Positions 1 through 9,598 are shown, numbered from the stretch's first letter. The stretch: DNA of 64,000 nt from G965277745 sp965277745 (GCA_965277745.1 OZ255837.1:1364001-1428000); one strand, 5' to 3'. Notes: generated by a model from the sequence alone, not told the origin. Program-made: numbers and translations.

Positions 1-647
1 TCGGCGCTTGTTTGTTCCGCGCGCAGGATGTGATCGGAGACGGTGCAGATCGCGCCGGTTTTGGCGCCAAATTCCGCTGCGACGCCGAACAGGCCGGCTG
101 CTTCCATCTCGACACCGAGAATGCCGTATTTTTTCATCTTCTCGAAGCGTTGTTGTGTATCGGCACAATAAAACAGGTCTGTGGAAAAGAGGTTACCTAT
201 CTTGACGGGAATTTTCTCTTTCGCGGCGGCCTCGATCAATGCGGCCATGATCGAGAAATCTGCGGTGGCAGCGAAATCATAGCCCATAAAGCGCATCCGG
301 TTGACATTTGAATCGGTGGATGCGCCGAGGCAGATGATCACGTCGCGCAAATGGATATCGTCCCGTAGCGCGCCGCAGCTGCCGACGCGAATCAGATTCT
401 CCACCGCGTAGTCGGTGATCAGTTCTTTACTGTAAATCGAACACGACGGGATGCCCATGCCATGCCCCATCACGGAAACCGGTTTGCCGCGGTAAGTGCC
501 GGTGAAACCGAGCATGTTACGTACGTTCGTCACTTCCCGCGCATCTTCGAGATACGTTTCGGCAATGTATTTGGCGCGCAGCGGATCGCCGGGCATGAGA
601 ACGGTTTTGGCGAAAGCGCCGTCTTCGGCGTTGATATGTGGGGTCAT
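1..647 (-). CDS. deoD: Purine nucleoside phosphorylase DeoD-type, 3' end cut by window edge
   Basis: Cytoplasmic purine salvage enzyme that phosphorolyses purine (deoxy)ribonucleosides to base plus (deoxy)ribose-1-phosphate. The first 215 residues are visible. The start MTPHINAEDG carries His4, followed by GDPLRAK at 20-26, Arg43, the VGSCGALRDD phosphate/ribose loop at 88-97, the GVEMEA nucleoside-binding motif at 178-183 and Ser204-Asp205-His206. All match the hexameric DeoD family (about 235-240 aa), so roughly 20 C-terminal residues lie outside the window. The ATG at 647 follows GGAGAAACGC, a good ribosome-binding site. The reading frame runs open off the left edge. Neighbours do not reveal an operon. 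Confidence 0.95.
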   Translation of the reverse strand, partial: MTPHINAEDGAFAKTVLMPGDPLRAKYIAETYLEDAREVTNVRNMLGFTGTYRGKPVSVMGHGMGIPSCSIYSKELITDYAVENLIRVGSCGALRDDIHLRDVIICLGASTDSNVNRMRFMGYDFAATADFSIMAALIEAAAKEKIPVKIGNLFSTDLFYCADTQQRFEKMKKYGILGVEMEAAGLFGVAAEFGAKTGAICTVSDHILRAEQTSA

Positions 648-1136
648 GCGTTTCTCCGGCGGTTTTTCGAAAATCCTTTGGAAGCGATATCGTAACGCGC
701 CAAGTAAGGAAATGACATGGCGATTTTGTCAAGATTACCGCTGTGAGAAAACCTCTGCACGATGACGGTGCCGCTGTGTCATCGCAAGACGCTCTCGCCC
801 ATAGCGATTGTCACCGTGGTGGGACGGGAACGCGAACCGTGACGGCAACGCCATCCGTGGCGGACAATGGGAACAAAGTCTTGCCTGAGACGGTCGTTAC
901 CCGAGAAAATCATCCCGCGCGATCGGACCCCGCAACGGGAGGCGAGAAGGCGCAATCCCCCTGTTTCGCTTGCGTATCATGATCATTGGCGGGAGAATAG
1001 CGACAAGCAAGGGGACTGTCGGCGCCTGTTTCCACTCTGTGGCGGACACCGTTTCCCGTTCTTGCCGAATGGACGCTTTCCCCCGCCCGGTGTGAGATCG
1101 ATCGCCGGAATCACGCGTTTTTCTGGATTGAATCGG
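648..1136. other. Intergenic region deoD / alaA, no gene seen
   Basis: About 490 bp between two divergent genes. The alaA frame is open through 867-1136 but that extension is low-complexity and has no family match, so I do not treat it as coding. No tRNA, strong hairpin or clear promoter was recognised. Confidence 0.5.
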
Positions 1137-2354
1137 ATGAAAAAAATCAATAAATCGACCAAACTCGACGCCGTTTGCTATGACATCCGTGGACCGGTGC
1201 TCGACGAAGCCAACCGTCTTGAAAAGCGGGGCGACAAAATCATCAAGCTTAACATCGGCAATCCCGCGCCGTTTGGTTTTGCTACGCCCAATGAAATGTG
1301 TGAGGACGTTATCGCCAACCTCCACAAGGCACAGGGCTACTGCGAATCGAAAGGGATCTTCGCCGCCCGCAAGGCGATCGTTCAGGAAACCCAGAAACAG
1401 GGGGTGCAGGGTGTCACTGTCGAAGATGTGGTGATCGGTAACGGGGTGTCCGAACTGATCATGATCGCGATGCAGGCGCTTCTTGACAATGGCGACGAGG
1501 TTCTCGTGCCGATGCCGGATTATCCGCTGTGGACGGCGGCGATCCATTTGAGTGGCGCGCGCGCGGTGCACTACCGCTGCGATGAGGACAACGACTGGCA
1601 ACCCAACCTCGAGGATCTGCGCGAGAAGATCGGCCAGGCCACCAAAGCGATCGTGCTCATCAATCCGAATAACCCGACGGGCGCGGTCTACTCGCGCGAA
1701 TCGTTGGAAGCACTCGTGAACATCGCCGAAGAACACGATTTGGTGATTTTTTCCGATGAAATCTACGAAAAGATTCTCTATGACGAAGCCGTGCATATCG
1801 CGACGGCGACTTTGGTCAAAGAAACCCTGTGCGTGACCTTCAACGGCTTGTCCAAGGCGTATCGGGCCGCCGGTTTCCGTGCGGGCTGGTTGATCTTTAC
1901 CGGCAAACTCGAGGCGGCCCGTGATTATCTCGAAGGGGTGAACATGCTATCCTCGATGCGTCTGTGCGCCAATGTGCCGGCGCAATATGCGATCCAGACG
2001 GCGCTCGGCGGCTATCAGAGCATCAATGACCTGGTTCGCCCGGGCGGGCGCCTTTACGAACAGCGTGACCAGATGTACGAGGGCATCAGCGCGATTCCCG
2101 GGCTCAGTATGGTGCGCCCGCAAGGGGCGTTGTATGGTTTTGTGAAAATCGACACCGCGCGCTTTGCCATCACGAGCGACGAACGCTTCATCCTCGACTT
2201 CCTGCGCGAGAAGCATATTTTGTTCGTCCATGGAAGTGCGTTCAACTGGCCGCAGCCGGATCATTTTCGCGTTGTCTTCTTGCAATATCGCCAGGATATT
2301 CGCGAGGCCTGCGCGCAACTGCGCGATTTTCTGGAAAATTACCAGCAAAAATAA
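1137..2354 (+). CDS. alaA: Alanine-synthesising aminotransferase (AlaA-type, class I/II)
   Basis: PLP-dependent transaminase that makes alanine from pyruvate with glutamate as amino donor. At 405 aa it has the length of E. coli AlaA. Visible motifs are the N-terminal DIRGPVLDEANRLE, the substrate loop NIGNPAPFGF, NPNNPTGAVYS, SDEIYEKI and the PLP lysine in NGLSKAYRAAG at Lys240. The C-terminal region carries VHGSAFNW and the conserved arginine motif HFRVVFL. The frame stays open 90 codons upstream, but the family start is the ATG at 1137. Only a weak ribosome-binding site is visible before it. The tRNA-Asn gene follows with its own promoter. Confidence 0.93.
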   Translation: MKKINKSTKLDAVCYDIRGPVLDEANRLEKRGDKIIKLNIGNPAPFGFATPNEMCEDVIANLHKAQGYCESKGIFAARKAIVQETQKQGVQGVTVEDVVIGNGVSELIMIAMQALLDNGDEVLVPMPDYPLWTAAIHLSGARAVHYRCDEDNDWQPNLEDLREKIGQATKAIVLINPNNPTGAVYSRESLEALVNIAEEHDLVIFSDEIYEKILYDEAVHIATATLVKETLCVTFNGLSKAYRAAGFRAGWLIFTGKLEAARDYLEGVNMLSSMRLCANVPAQYAIQTALGGYQSINDLVRPGGRLYEQRDQMYEGISAIPGLSMVRPQGALYGFVKIDTARFAITSDERFILDFLREKHILFVHGSAFNWPQPDHFRVVFLQYRQDIREACAQLRDFLENYQQK

Positions 2355-2379
2355 ACGGTTGAAAAACCAGACAACACGC

Positions 2380-2408
2380 TTGACGGCATTGCCCGTCTTC
2401 GCTAGAAT
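2380..2408 (+). promoter_or_regulatory. Sigma-70 promoter of tRNA-Asn
   Basis: TTGACG (2380-2385), a 17-bp spacer and TAGAAT (2403-2408), followed by a GC-rich discriminator of the kind typical of stringently controlled stable-RNA promoters. It sits 20 bp before the mature tRNA 5' end. Confidence 0.8.
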
Positions 2409-2427
2409 GCGCGCTCTGCGGATAAAT

Positions 2428-2503
<76 letters not shown>

Positions 2504-2619
2504 AAATGTCAATGCCGCGATCGCGGTGTCTTTCTGTCTTGCCTGTTTCCCACACTTTCCGAGTGTGGCGGCGGGGCAATACGTTACAATGCCCGCTTTG
2601 ACGGGAGAACAGGATTGCA

Positions 2620-3600
2620 ATGGCCGAATTGCCGACCCGCGCCGAGATCGACGCATTGATCGCGCCTGCGATGCAGCGCACCGAAGCCCTGATGCGTCGC
2701 GAGATGACCGCCGAAGTTCCACTTGCCGAATTGGTCATGACGTATGCGATCGGCAACCGGGGGAAGCGATTTCGTCCCCTGCTCACCCTGCTCGGCGCCG
2801 GAATGTGCGGTTATCATGCGGAACATGCCGAAACCGCGGCGGCCTTCATCGAATTTATTCATAACGCCACCTTGTTGCACGACGATGTGGTGGACGCGTC
2901 GTCAATGCGCCGTGGCAAGGCGTCGGCGAATATCGTTTTCTCCAACGCCGCCAGCGTCTTGGTCGGTGATTTCCTGTACACGCGCGCTTTTCAGTTGATG
3001 GTGCACACCGGCAATCCCGTCGTGCTCGAGACGATGGCGGACGCCACCAATCTGGTCGCCACGGGCGAAGTGATGCAACTCGACAATATCTACGACCCGG
3101 ATGTGGACGAGGCACGTTACTACCGCGTGATCGAGCTCAAGACGGCGGTGCTGTTCTCCGCTGCCTGCAAAGTGGCCGCGCAGCTTGCCGGCGTGGCCGA
3201 GGCGCAAATCGACGCCCTTGGTGAATACGGCAAGAAACTCGGCGTCGCCTTTCAGATCATCGATGACATGCTCGATTACACTGGCGATGTAGTGCGTACC
3301 GGTAAATCACCGGGCAACGATCTTGGCGACGGCAAACCGACCATGCCGCTGATCCGCGCCCAGAAGCAACTGGCGGAAAAAGACAAGGCGCGTTTGCGCG
3401 CGATCATCTCGCAGGGCGAGCGCGAGGCGATCGCAGAGGTCGTCGAACTGCTCGGTAAAACCGACGCGCTCACTTACAGTCATGACTGCGCGTTCAACAG
3501 GGCGAAAGAAGCGGTCGGCGCGCTGCGAGGCTTTCCCGACAACGCGTATAAAAAGGCTCTGATTTCTTTGGCCTATCAGGCGGTCGAGCGCGATGTCTGA
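2620..3600 (+). CDS. ispB: Octaprenyl diphosphate synthase (long-chain trans-polyprenyl synthase)
   Basis: Elongates farnesyl diphosphate with isopentenyl diphosphate to make the ubiquinone/menaquinone side chain. The 326-aa protein matches E. coli IspB (323 aa). It has the allylic-substrate motif GNRGKRFRP, the first Asp-rich motif LLHDDVVD (Asp88, Asp89, Asp92) and the second, QIIDDMLDY (Asp215, Asp216, Asp219), then the GKSPGNDLGDGKPTMPL loop. These place it firmly in the polyprenyl-synthase family. The final chain length (C40) is inferred from overall similarity. The start follows GGAGAACAGGATTGCA. It is probably monocistronic, with a tRNA on either side. Confidence 0.92.
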   Translation: MAELPTRAEIDALIAPAMQRTEALMRREMTAEVPLAELVMTYAIGNRGKRFRPLLTLLGAGMCGYHAEHAETAAAFIEFIHNATLLHDDVVDASSMRRGKASANIVFSNAASVLVGDFLYTRAFQLMVHTGNPVVLETMADATNLVATGEVMQLDNIYDPDVDEARYYRVIELKTAVLFSAACKVAAQLAGVAEAQIDALGEYGKKLGVAFQIIDDMLDYTGDVVRTGKSPGNDLGDGKPTMPLIRAQKQLAEKDKARLRAIISQGEREAIAEVVELLGKTDALTYSHDCAFNRAKEAVGALRGFPDNAYKKALISLAYQAVERDV

Positions 3601-3617
3601 AGGAGAGAAAGGATTCT

Positions 3618-3694
3618 TGGTCGGGGAGACAGGATTTGAACCTGCGACCCCTTGCACCCCATGCAAGTGCGCTACCAGACTGCGCTACACCCCG
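3618..3694 (-). tRNA. tRNA-Pro(GGG)
   Basis: A 77-nt cloverleaf read on the minus strand: acceptor CGGGGTG...CTCCCCG with CCA encoded, and anticodon stem CTTGC/GCAAG enclosing loop ATGGGGT, giving anticodon GGG. The T-arm contains GGTTCGAATCC. It is convergent with ispB and divergent from pgeF. Confidence 0.96.
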
Positions 3695-3729
3695 AGCAAG
3701 GCTGATCATTATAATTCCTCGCGCCGGAC

Positions 3730-4482
3730 ATGCAAGTAACGCGACAGGCGCTGTGGCAAACGGCGCGCTGGCGCCGTGATCTGCCGGTGCAGGCCGGTGT
3801 GTCGCGCACTGCCTCGGCGTTGGCGCGAGCGGGCTTCAATCTCGCCCTGCACGTCGACGACGATCCCGCCGAGGTGTGCCGCAATCGCGCCCGCCTTGCC
3901 ACGGAAAGCGGGATTTCCGGCACCTGGATGTGGCTCGATCAAAGACATGGCGCCGAGGTCGTCGTCGACAGCGAATATAGCGCGGATTACGCCGCGGACG
4001 CGGTGATTTCGCGCGATCCCGAAAAGGTTGCCGTGGTGATGACGGCCGATTGCGTGCCGGTTTTGTTATCCGCCGCGAACGGTGCGGAAGTCGCGGCCGT
4101 GCACGCCGGTTGGCCGGGATTGCTACAGGAAATCCTGGCGCGCGCCATTTTGCGGATGCGCACGCCCGCGTTGTCGCTTTTTGCCTGGATCGGACCCTGT
4201 ATCCGCCAGAACCGTTATGAAGTGGACGAAGCCTTGCAACGGCGTTTTGTCGTTTTACATCCCGCTTATCGAGCGTTTTTCTCCGCCGGCCGGGACGGAC
4301 ATTTTTTTGCCGATCTCGCCGCGATCGCCCGTCATCAGCTTATGGCGCAGGGGGTGTCTCGTTCCCGCGTCGCCGACTGTGGCCTGTGTACCAGCGGCGA
4401 TCGCGGTTTTTTCTCCTATCGCCGTGACGGCCCGGGTGCCGGGAGGATTGCCAGCTTCATTCGCCCCAGATTTGTCAGGTAA
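3730..4482 (+). CDS. pgeF: Multicopper-laccase-fold purine phosphorylase / peptidoglycan editing factor (YfiH/PgeF family)
   Basis: A 250-aa YfiH-family protein (family length about 240-250). Members act as purine nucleoside phosphorylases or deaminases, and in E. coli PgeF keeps L-Ser from being misincorporated into muropeptides. Visible family motifs are WLDQRHGAEVV near residue 75, ADCVPVLL, VHAGWPGLL (metal-binding His), IGPCIRQNRYEV and the C-terminal CTSGDRGFFSYRRDG. The start at ATG 3730 gives family length, but no strong Shine-Dalgarno is visible. Its last codons overlap the -35 box of the serA promoter, so the two genes are closely packed yet separately transcribed. Confidence 0.85.
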   Translation: MQVTRQALWQTARWRRDLPVQAGVSRTASALARAGFNLALHVDDDPAEVCRNRARLATESGISGTWMWLDQRHGAEVVVDSEYSADYAADAVISRDPEKVAVVMTADCVPVLLSAANGAEVAAVHAGWPGLLQEILARAILRMRTPALSLFAWIGPCIRQNRYEVDEALQRRFVVLHPAYRAFFSAGRDGHFFADLAAIARHQLMAQGVSRSRVADCGLCTSGDRGFFSYRRDGPGAGRIASFIRPRFVR

Positions 4483-4500
4483 CATGCTTGCGTCTATAAT
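4472..4500 (+). promoter_or_regulatory. Sigma-70 promoter for serA
   Basis: TTGTCA (4472-4477), a 17-bp spacer and a consensus TATAAT (4495-4500). The -35 box overlaps the pgeF stop codon. Transcription would begin roughly 25 bp before the serA ATG at 4531. Confidence 0.75.
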
Positions 4501-4530
4501 CGCGCTCTGGCGATTGACGGGATAGGGTAT

Positions 4531-5745
4531 ATGGTGGATCGAGAGGTACGGATTCTCTTGCTCGAGGGCATTCATCGCAATGCGGTCAAGGCATTGCAAC
4601 GCGCCGGCTTTTCCAAAGTCGAACTGCTGCCGACGGCGCTTGAAGGGGACGAATTGGGCGAGGCGCTTGCGAGAAGCGATGTGATCGGGGTGCGTTCACG
4701 TACCCAATTGACGGCACCGTTTCTTGAAGCGGCGCCGCATCTGCGCGCGATCGGCTGCTTTTGCATCGGCACCAATCAGGTGGCGCTCGAGGTGGCGCAG
4801 GGACTCGGTGTTCCGGTGTTCAACGCACCTTATTCCAACACCCGTTCGGTTGCCGAACTGATGATCGCCGAAATTATTTCCCTGTTACGCGGAATGACCG
4901 ACAAAAGTCATCAGGTACATAGTGGTACCTGGCCAAAACACGCTAAGGGCGCCTATGAAGCGCGCGGCAAAACGCTCGGGATCGTCGGTTACGGCAATAT
5001 CGGTTCGCAACTTTCCGTGCTCGCCGAAGCGCTTGGAATGCATGTCATCTATTATGATATCGACAGTAAACTGCCGCTCGGCAACGCCGAACCGGTCGAC
5101 ACGCTCGATGAATTACTCGCTCAGGCTGATATTGTCACCTTGCACGTGCCGCAATTGCCGGCGACGAAGAACATGATCGGCGAACGTGAATTCAAGCTTA
5201 TGAAAGAAGGCGCGCTGTTTCTCAATGCCGCGCGCGGGCATTGCGTGGTGATCGAGGCGCTTTACGACACCCTCGTTGGCGGCCATCTCGCCGGAGCCGC
5301 GATCGATGTCTTTCCGGTCGAACCGAAGCACAACGACGAGGCGCTCGATTGCCCGCTCCGCGGCCTGGCAAACGTGATTTTGACGCCGCATATCGGCGGT
5401 TCCACGCAAGAGGCGCAGGCCAATATCGGTCTTGAAGTGGCGGAAAAACTCACCAAGTTCATCAGAAACGGAACGACGGTAAACGCGGTCAATTTTCCGG
5501 AAATTTCTCTGCCCAGTCAGGCGAATACGCACCGTCTCCTGCACATCCACCGTAATCAGCCGGGCGTGCTCGCCGCGGTGATTCGCCTTTTCGCCGAACA
5601 TGATATCAATATCGCGGCGCAGGCCCTGATGACCAAGGGCGATATCGGGATGCTGGTCATGGATGTCAACGACACCGACGCCCACGTTGCCCTGGAGAAA
5701 ATCCGCCAGGTGGACGGCACGATTCGCACACGCCTGCTTCGTTAA
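4531..5745 (+). CDS. serA: D-3-phosphoglycerate dehydrogenase
   Basis: Catalyses the first step of serine synthesis, NAD-dependent oxidation of 3-phosphoglycerate. The 404-aa protein matches E. coli SerA (410 aa). The substrate domain carries VGVRSRTQL, GCFCIGTNQVAL and NAPYSNTRSVAEL. The Rossmann domain has GIVGYGNIGSQ around residue 150, and the catalytic region contains NAARGHCVV and ILTPHIGGSTQEAQ (catalytic His). A C-terminal ACT domain (about 330-404, HRNQPGVLAAV onward) is the site where serine feedback inhibition acts in the family. The preceding promoter makes it an independent unit, and its 3' end converges on rep. Confidence 0.95.
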   Translation: MVDREVRILLLEGIHRNAVKALQRAGFSKVELLPTALEGDELGEALARSDVIGVRSRTQLTAPFLEAAPHLRAIGCFCIGTNQVALEVAQGLGVPVFNAPYSNTRSVAELMIAEIISLLRGMTDKSHQVHSGTWPKHAKGAYEARGKTLGIVGYGNIGSQLSVLAEALGMHVIYYDIDSKLPLGNAEPVDTLDELLAQADIVTLHVPQLPATKNMIGEREFKLMKEGALFLNAARGHCVVIEALYDTLVGGHLAGAAIDVFPVEPKHNDEALDCPLRGLANVILTPHIGGSTQEAQANIGLEVAEKLTKFIRNGTTVNAVNFPEISLPSQANTHRLLHIHRNQPGVLAAVIRLFAEHDINIAAQALMTKGDIGMLVMDVNDTDAHVALEKIRQVDGTIRTRLLR

Positions 5746-5785
5746 AGGCGTGAGGGCACGCTTGTAAGCTCGAACATCGGCCGCT

Positions 5786-7783
5786 TCACGAATCGCGAAA
5801 CATCTCGTGCAAGGCGGCGAACATTGCGTCGCTCTGTTGCTTGGTTTCTTCCGCGTTTTTTTCCCGGCTGCCGTCGTGCCAGCGTACCCCTTCTTCGGGC
5901 AGTTCGTCGAGAAAACGGCTGCGCTCGCTGCGCTGCCATTGGCCGTTTTTGCGCCGTTGTTTGGCGTAACTGAGAATTAAAGTCTGTTTGGCGCGCGTCA
6001 TCCCGACATACATCAGGCGCCGCTCTTCGGCGACATTTTCCTCCGTCTCGCTGCTGCTCGCGTGCGGCAGCAGGCCTTCTTCGACGCCGAGAAGATACAC
6101 ACAAGGAAATTCCAGTCCCTTGGCGGCGTGCAGCGTCATCAGTTGCACCGCTTGCGGGTTTTTTTCCTGTCTTTCGAGAATATCGAGCAACATCAGATGA
6201 CGCATCAGGCCATCCAGACGCGCATAGCGCTCGTCTTCTTGTAGCTTGCCGATCCATGCCCGCAATTGGCTGATGCGGGCGAGGCGTTTTGCCACTTTGT
6301 AGGGTTCCTTGTGCAATGCGTGGAGATGGCTTTCGTAGTCGATGTCGGCGATCAATCGTGTGAGGAGTTCGCCGGGCGGGCAGTTTTCCGCTTCACGGCG
6401 CATGTGATCGAGCCAGGCGGCGAAATCGCTTAGCTGCCGACAGGCCTTGGTGGCGAGGACATTGCCCAGGCCGACCTCGCGCGCGGCCATCGCGAGTGGG
6501 CGCTGGCGGCGTCCGGCGTATTCTCCGAGTTGGCGCAGGGTGGTCGCGCCGATTTCGCGTTTTGGAACGTTACACACGCGCAGAAAAGCCGCATCGTCTT
6601 CCGGATTGTCGATCAGGCGCAGATAAGAGAGGAGGTCGCGGATTTCGGCGTGTTCATAAAAGCTCGTGCCGCCGCTGATCGTGTAGGGAATGTTATGCCC
6701 GCGCAGTTGCTGTTCCAGTACTCTGGACTGGAAATTGCTGCGGTATAAAATGGCGAAATCCGACGGCTTCGCCTGGTCGCGGATTTGCCGCGCGCGGATG
6801 TCGTTGACAACGCGCTCGGCTTCCCCTTCTTCGTTGCGCGCGGAGATCACGTATACCCCCTCGCCCACCGCCAGATTCGACCACAGCCGTTTGCTGACGA
6901 TATGTGGGTTGTTGGCGATCAACGCGTTGGCCGCTTCGAGAATGTCACGGTGGCAGCGGTAATTCTGCTCCAGCTTGATCGTTTTCAATTGCGGGTAGTC
7001 GTTGTGGAGCTTGGCGAGATTCTCCGGTTGCGCCCCGCGCCAGGCGTAAATCGACTGATCGTCGTCACCGACGGCGGTAAACGCGCCGCTCGCGCCACTT
7101 AGCAGTTGTATGAGGGCGTATTGACAGTCGTTGCTGTCCTGATATTCGTCGATGAGCAGATAGCGGATGCGTTCTTGCCAGTATCCGCGGATTTCGTCGT
7201 CCGTTTCGAGGAGGGTGACCGGTATCGCGAGGAGATCGTCGAAATCGACCGCGTTATAGCTGCGCAGGCGTTCTTCGTAGCGGCCATAGGCGCTCGCGGC
7301 GAGCGCGTCGATATCTTCTGCGGCGAGGCTTTGCGCCTGCGCCGGTGAGAGCCTGGCGTTCTTGTAACGGGAAATCCGGCTGTGTACCGCGCGCAGCAGC
7401 GTCTCGTCCTCGCGCTTGCTGAGTTCACGCAGGAGGGTGAACGTGTCGCGGGCGTCGAAGACGGTGAATCCCTTGCGTAGGGAGGCTTTGCCGTGTGCTT
7501 TGTGGAGAATGTCGAGACCGAGACGATGGAAGGTGCACACCGTCAGGCCTGTCGCCGCTTTGCCAAGGAGCGCGCGGCTGCGCGTGCCCATCTCGCGCGC
7601 GGCTTTGTTGGTGAAGGTGATGGCGAACAGAGTGGAGGCGGAATACCCCGCTTCGCGGATCAGGTAGGCGATTTTACGGGTGATCATGCCGGTTTTTCCG
7701 GAGCCGGCGCCGGCGACGACCAGTAAAGGGCCGTCGAGGTAGCGTACGGCGTCGCGTTGGCGGGAATTGAGTTTCGTCGGCAA
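5786..7783 (-). CDS. rep: ATP-dependent DNA helicase Rep (UvrD/PcrA superfamily 1A)
   Basis: A 3'-5' SF1 helicase that helps forks pass protein blocks. Motif order is Q-motif LNSRQRDAV, Walker A VAGAGSGKT, TFTNKAAREM, DEYQDSN (motif II), GDDDQSIYAWRGA (motif III), QNYRC (motif IV), VQLMTLHAAKGLEF (motif V) and VGMTRAKQTL (motif VI). A TTG start at 7783 puts the protein right before the conserved LNSRQRDAV and gives 665 aa, close to E. coli Rep (673). An in-frame ATG at 7846 would add 21 unconserved residues. Neither has a clear ribosome-binding site, so the start is uncertain. Rep is favoured over UvrD by length and the MRLN-like start. Confidence 0.88.
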   Translation of the reverse strand: MPTKLNSRQRDAVRYLDGPLLVVAGAGSGKTGMITRKIAYLIREAGYSASTLFAITFTNKAAREMGTRSRALLGKAATGLTVCTFHRLGLDILHKAHGKASLRKGFTVFDARDTFTLLRELSKREDETLLRAVHSRISRYKNARLSPAQAQSLAAEDIDALAASAYGRYEERLRSYNAVDFDDLLAIPVTLLETDDEIRGYWQERIRYLLIDEYQDSNDCQYALIQLLSGASGAFTAVGDDDQSIYAWRGAQPENLAKLHNDYPQLKTIKLEQNYRCHRDILEAANALIANNPHIVSKRLWSNLAVGEGVYVISARNEEGEAERVVNDIRARQIRDQAKPSDFAILYRSNFQSRVLEQQLRGHNIPYTISGGTSFYEHAEIRDLLSYLRLIDNPEDDAAFLRVCNVPKREIGATTLRQLGEYAGRRQRPLAMAAREVGLGNVLATKACRQLSDFAAWLDHMRREAENCPPGELLTRLIADIDYESHLHALHKEPYKVAKRLARISQLRAWIGKLQEDERYARLDGLMRHLMLLDILERQEKNPQAVQLMTLHAAKGLEFPCVYLLGVEEGLLPHASSSETEENVAEERRLMYVGMTRAKQTLILSYAKQRRKNGQWQRSERSRFLDELPEEGVRWHDGSREKNAEETKQQSDAMFAALHEMFRDS

Positions 7784-8009
7784 GGGGAAATATCGTCGGC
7801 AGCCAAGGGGCGCATGATAACAATAATTCCCGGCGGATGAGAACATCGTCGCGATCGATGACCGGTTTGCGGCGCGCAGAGGTGGTAAATGTATCGTTAT
7901 TTTCGCAGGCTATTCGTTGCGCCAAGGGTCTTTGCTCTTGCCCCGATCGATTCGTCTTGTCCCGCCGAGGTCGAAACACGGCGGTTTCGCGCGCGGGCGG
8001 AATTCCTGT

Positions 8010-8912
8010 TCAGCGAGCGAACTCCACCCCGTTACCGTAGCCCATACTGTTAAGGAGTTGCTCGTTATCGCGCCAGTTGCCTTTCACTTTGACAAAATTG
8101 CGGAGCATGACTTTGCGTTCGAGCAGCCGTTCCAGTTCCTCGCGCGCCGCTTTGCCAATCGCTTTCAGGGTCTTTCCGCCCTTGCCGATGACGATGCCTT
8201 TGTGACTGTCGCGTTCCACGAGAATGACCGCGTCGATATGCACTATGCTCTCGTCTTCGACATAGCGTTCTATGAGTACGCCAAGCGCGTAGGGAATTTC
8301 CCGGTGTAGGTAGCGAAAGAGTTTTTCCCGAATGGTTTCGGCGGCCATGAAGCGCATCCCCGCGGTGGTGACCTGATCGGCGGCGAACAGCCAGGCTTGT
8401 TCAGGAAGATAGGTTGCCAAGGCGCCCAGCAATAAGTCGATATTTTCTCCTTTGACTGCCGAGACCGGCACGATTTCCTGCCAGTCGATGGTTTGTCGGC
8501 GTTGTTCCAGTGCGGCGAGCAACGCGGTTTTCTCTTTCAGCTTGTCGATTTTGTTGAGTACGTGAATTTTCGCCGTGGCGAGTTTGTCAAGCCCCGCGGC
8601 GATTTCGCGATCTTCCTCGCTCCAGCGCTCGGCTTCCGAGACCTGAACTACGGCGTCGACATCCGTTATCGATTGCCAGGCCGTGCGATTCATTTGCCGA
8701 TTGATGGCTTTTTTGCCGTCGCGGTGGATGCCCGGTGTATCAAGAAAAACGAATTGCGTTTCTGCTGTGCTGTGGATGCCGATCAGGGCATGGCGGGTGG
8801 TTTGCGGCTTGCGGCTGGTAATGGCGATTTTTTGTCCGACAATGCGGTTGATCAGCGTCGATTTGCCGACGTTCGCACGACCGACGACGGCGATATATCC
8901 CGCGCGTGTCAT
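8010..8912 (-). CDS. era: GTPase Era
   Basis: Essential GTP-binding protein for 16S rRNA maturation and 30S assembly. The 300-aa protein has G1 GRANVGKS at 11-18, the G2 region KPQTTRH, G3 DTPGIH, G4 NKID and G5 SAVKG. A C-terminal KH RNA-binding domain carries VIGKGGKTLKAIGKAAREELE. The start codon overlaps the rnc stop (ATGA, 8909-8912), indicating translational coupling. The order rnc-era is the classical proteobacterial arrangement. Confidence 0.96.
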   Translation of the reverse strand: MTRAGYIAVVGRANVGKSTLINRIVGQKIAITSRKPQTTRHALIGIHSTAETQFVFLDTPGIHRDGKKAINRQMNRTAWQSITDVDAVVQVSEAERWSEEDREIAAGLDKLATAKIHVLNKIDKLKEKTALLAALEQRRQTIDWQEIVPVSAVKGENIDLLLGALATYLPEQAWLFAADQVTTAGMRFMAAETIREKLFRYLHREIPYALGVLIERYVEDESIVHIDAVILVERDSHKGIVIGKGGKTLKAIGKAAREELERLLERKVMLRNFVKVKGNWRDNEQLLNSMGYGNGVEFAR

Positions 8913-9598
8913 GGGACGTCACGGTAGCGGGCGATAAGCGCTTCGGCGGCCGCTTGTTCGGCTTTTTTGCGGCTCTCGCCACGGGCTTCGGCACGATGGT
9001 TTTCGCTTGTCGCCGCCATGGTGAAGCGCCGCGCGTGTTCCGGACCGCTTGTCTCGATCAGTTCGTAGCGCGGAATCGGCAGGCCGCGGCCCTGGAGATA
9101 TTCCTGGAGGCGCGTTTTCGCGTCTTTCAGGGTCTCGGCGGTGGGCAGCGCGCGCAAACTGTCGCCAAACAGGGTCAGGGTCACGCGTTCACAGGTAACG
9201 AAATCACTGTCCAAATAGATCGCGGCTAGGAGGGCCTCAATGGCATTGGCGAGGATGGATTCACGCTGTTTTCCGCCGCTTTTGCGTTCGCCTTCGCCAA
9301 GACGTAACGATTCGCCAAGACCGATTTTACCGGCGATTGCCGCGAGACTTGTGCCTTTGACGACGGCGGCGCGCAGGCGGGTCAGATCGCCTTCGGGCGC
9401 GGTGGGATGACGCCGATACAGGACGGCGCTGATGATCGTCTCAAGGAGGGCGTCGCCGAGAAATTCCAGACGTTCGTTATGGTTGACGCTGTGACTGCGG
9501 TGGGTCAGCGCCTGCTCAAGCAAGGCTTGGTTCGCGAAGAGGTAGCCAAGTTGGCGTTCCAGCGTGCTCCAGTGGGCTTTTGATGGGCGGGTGTTCAT
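8909..9598 (-). CDS. rnc: Ribonuclease III
   Basis: Double-stranded-RNA endonuclease that processes rRNA precursors. The 229-aa protein matches the family length. The signature NERLEFLGDALLE (41-53) supplies the acidic metal ligands (Glu45, Asp49), with a second acidic cluster around EALLAAIYLDSD. The C-terminal dsRNA-binding domain starts near DAKTRLQEYLQG and ends in GESRKKAEQAAAEALI. It overlaps era by 4 bp and lies downstream of lepB, separated by about 255 bp in which I recognise no gene. Confidence 0.95.
   Translation of the reverse strand: MNTRPSKAHWSTLERQLGYLFANQALLEQALTHRSHSVNHNERLEFLGDALLETIISAVLYRRHPTAPEGDLTRLRAAVVKGTSLAAIAGKIGLGESLRLGEGERKSGGKQRESILANAIEALLAAIYLDSDFVTCERVTLTLFGDSLRALPTAETLKDAKTRLQEYLQGRGLPIPRYELIETSGPEHARRFTMAATSENHRAEARGESRKKAEQAAAEALIARYRDVP

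Noticed and set aside
867..1136. In-frame 90-codon extension upstream of alaA
   Set aside because: No family similarity, odd composition; the ATG at 1137 gives the exact AlaA length.
897..1796. 299-codon open frame on the minus strand opposite alaA
   Set aside because: Mirror of a strong coding frame; composition rich in Arg/His as expected for a shadow and no motif.
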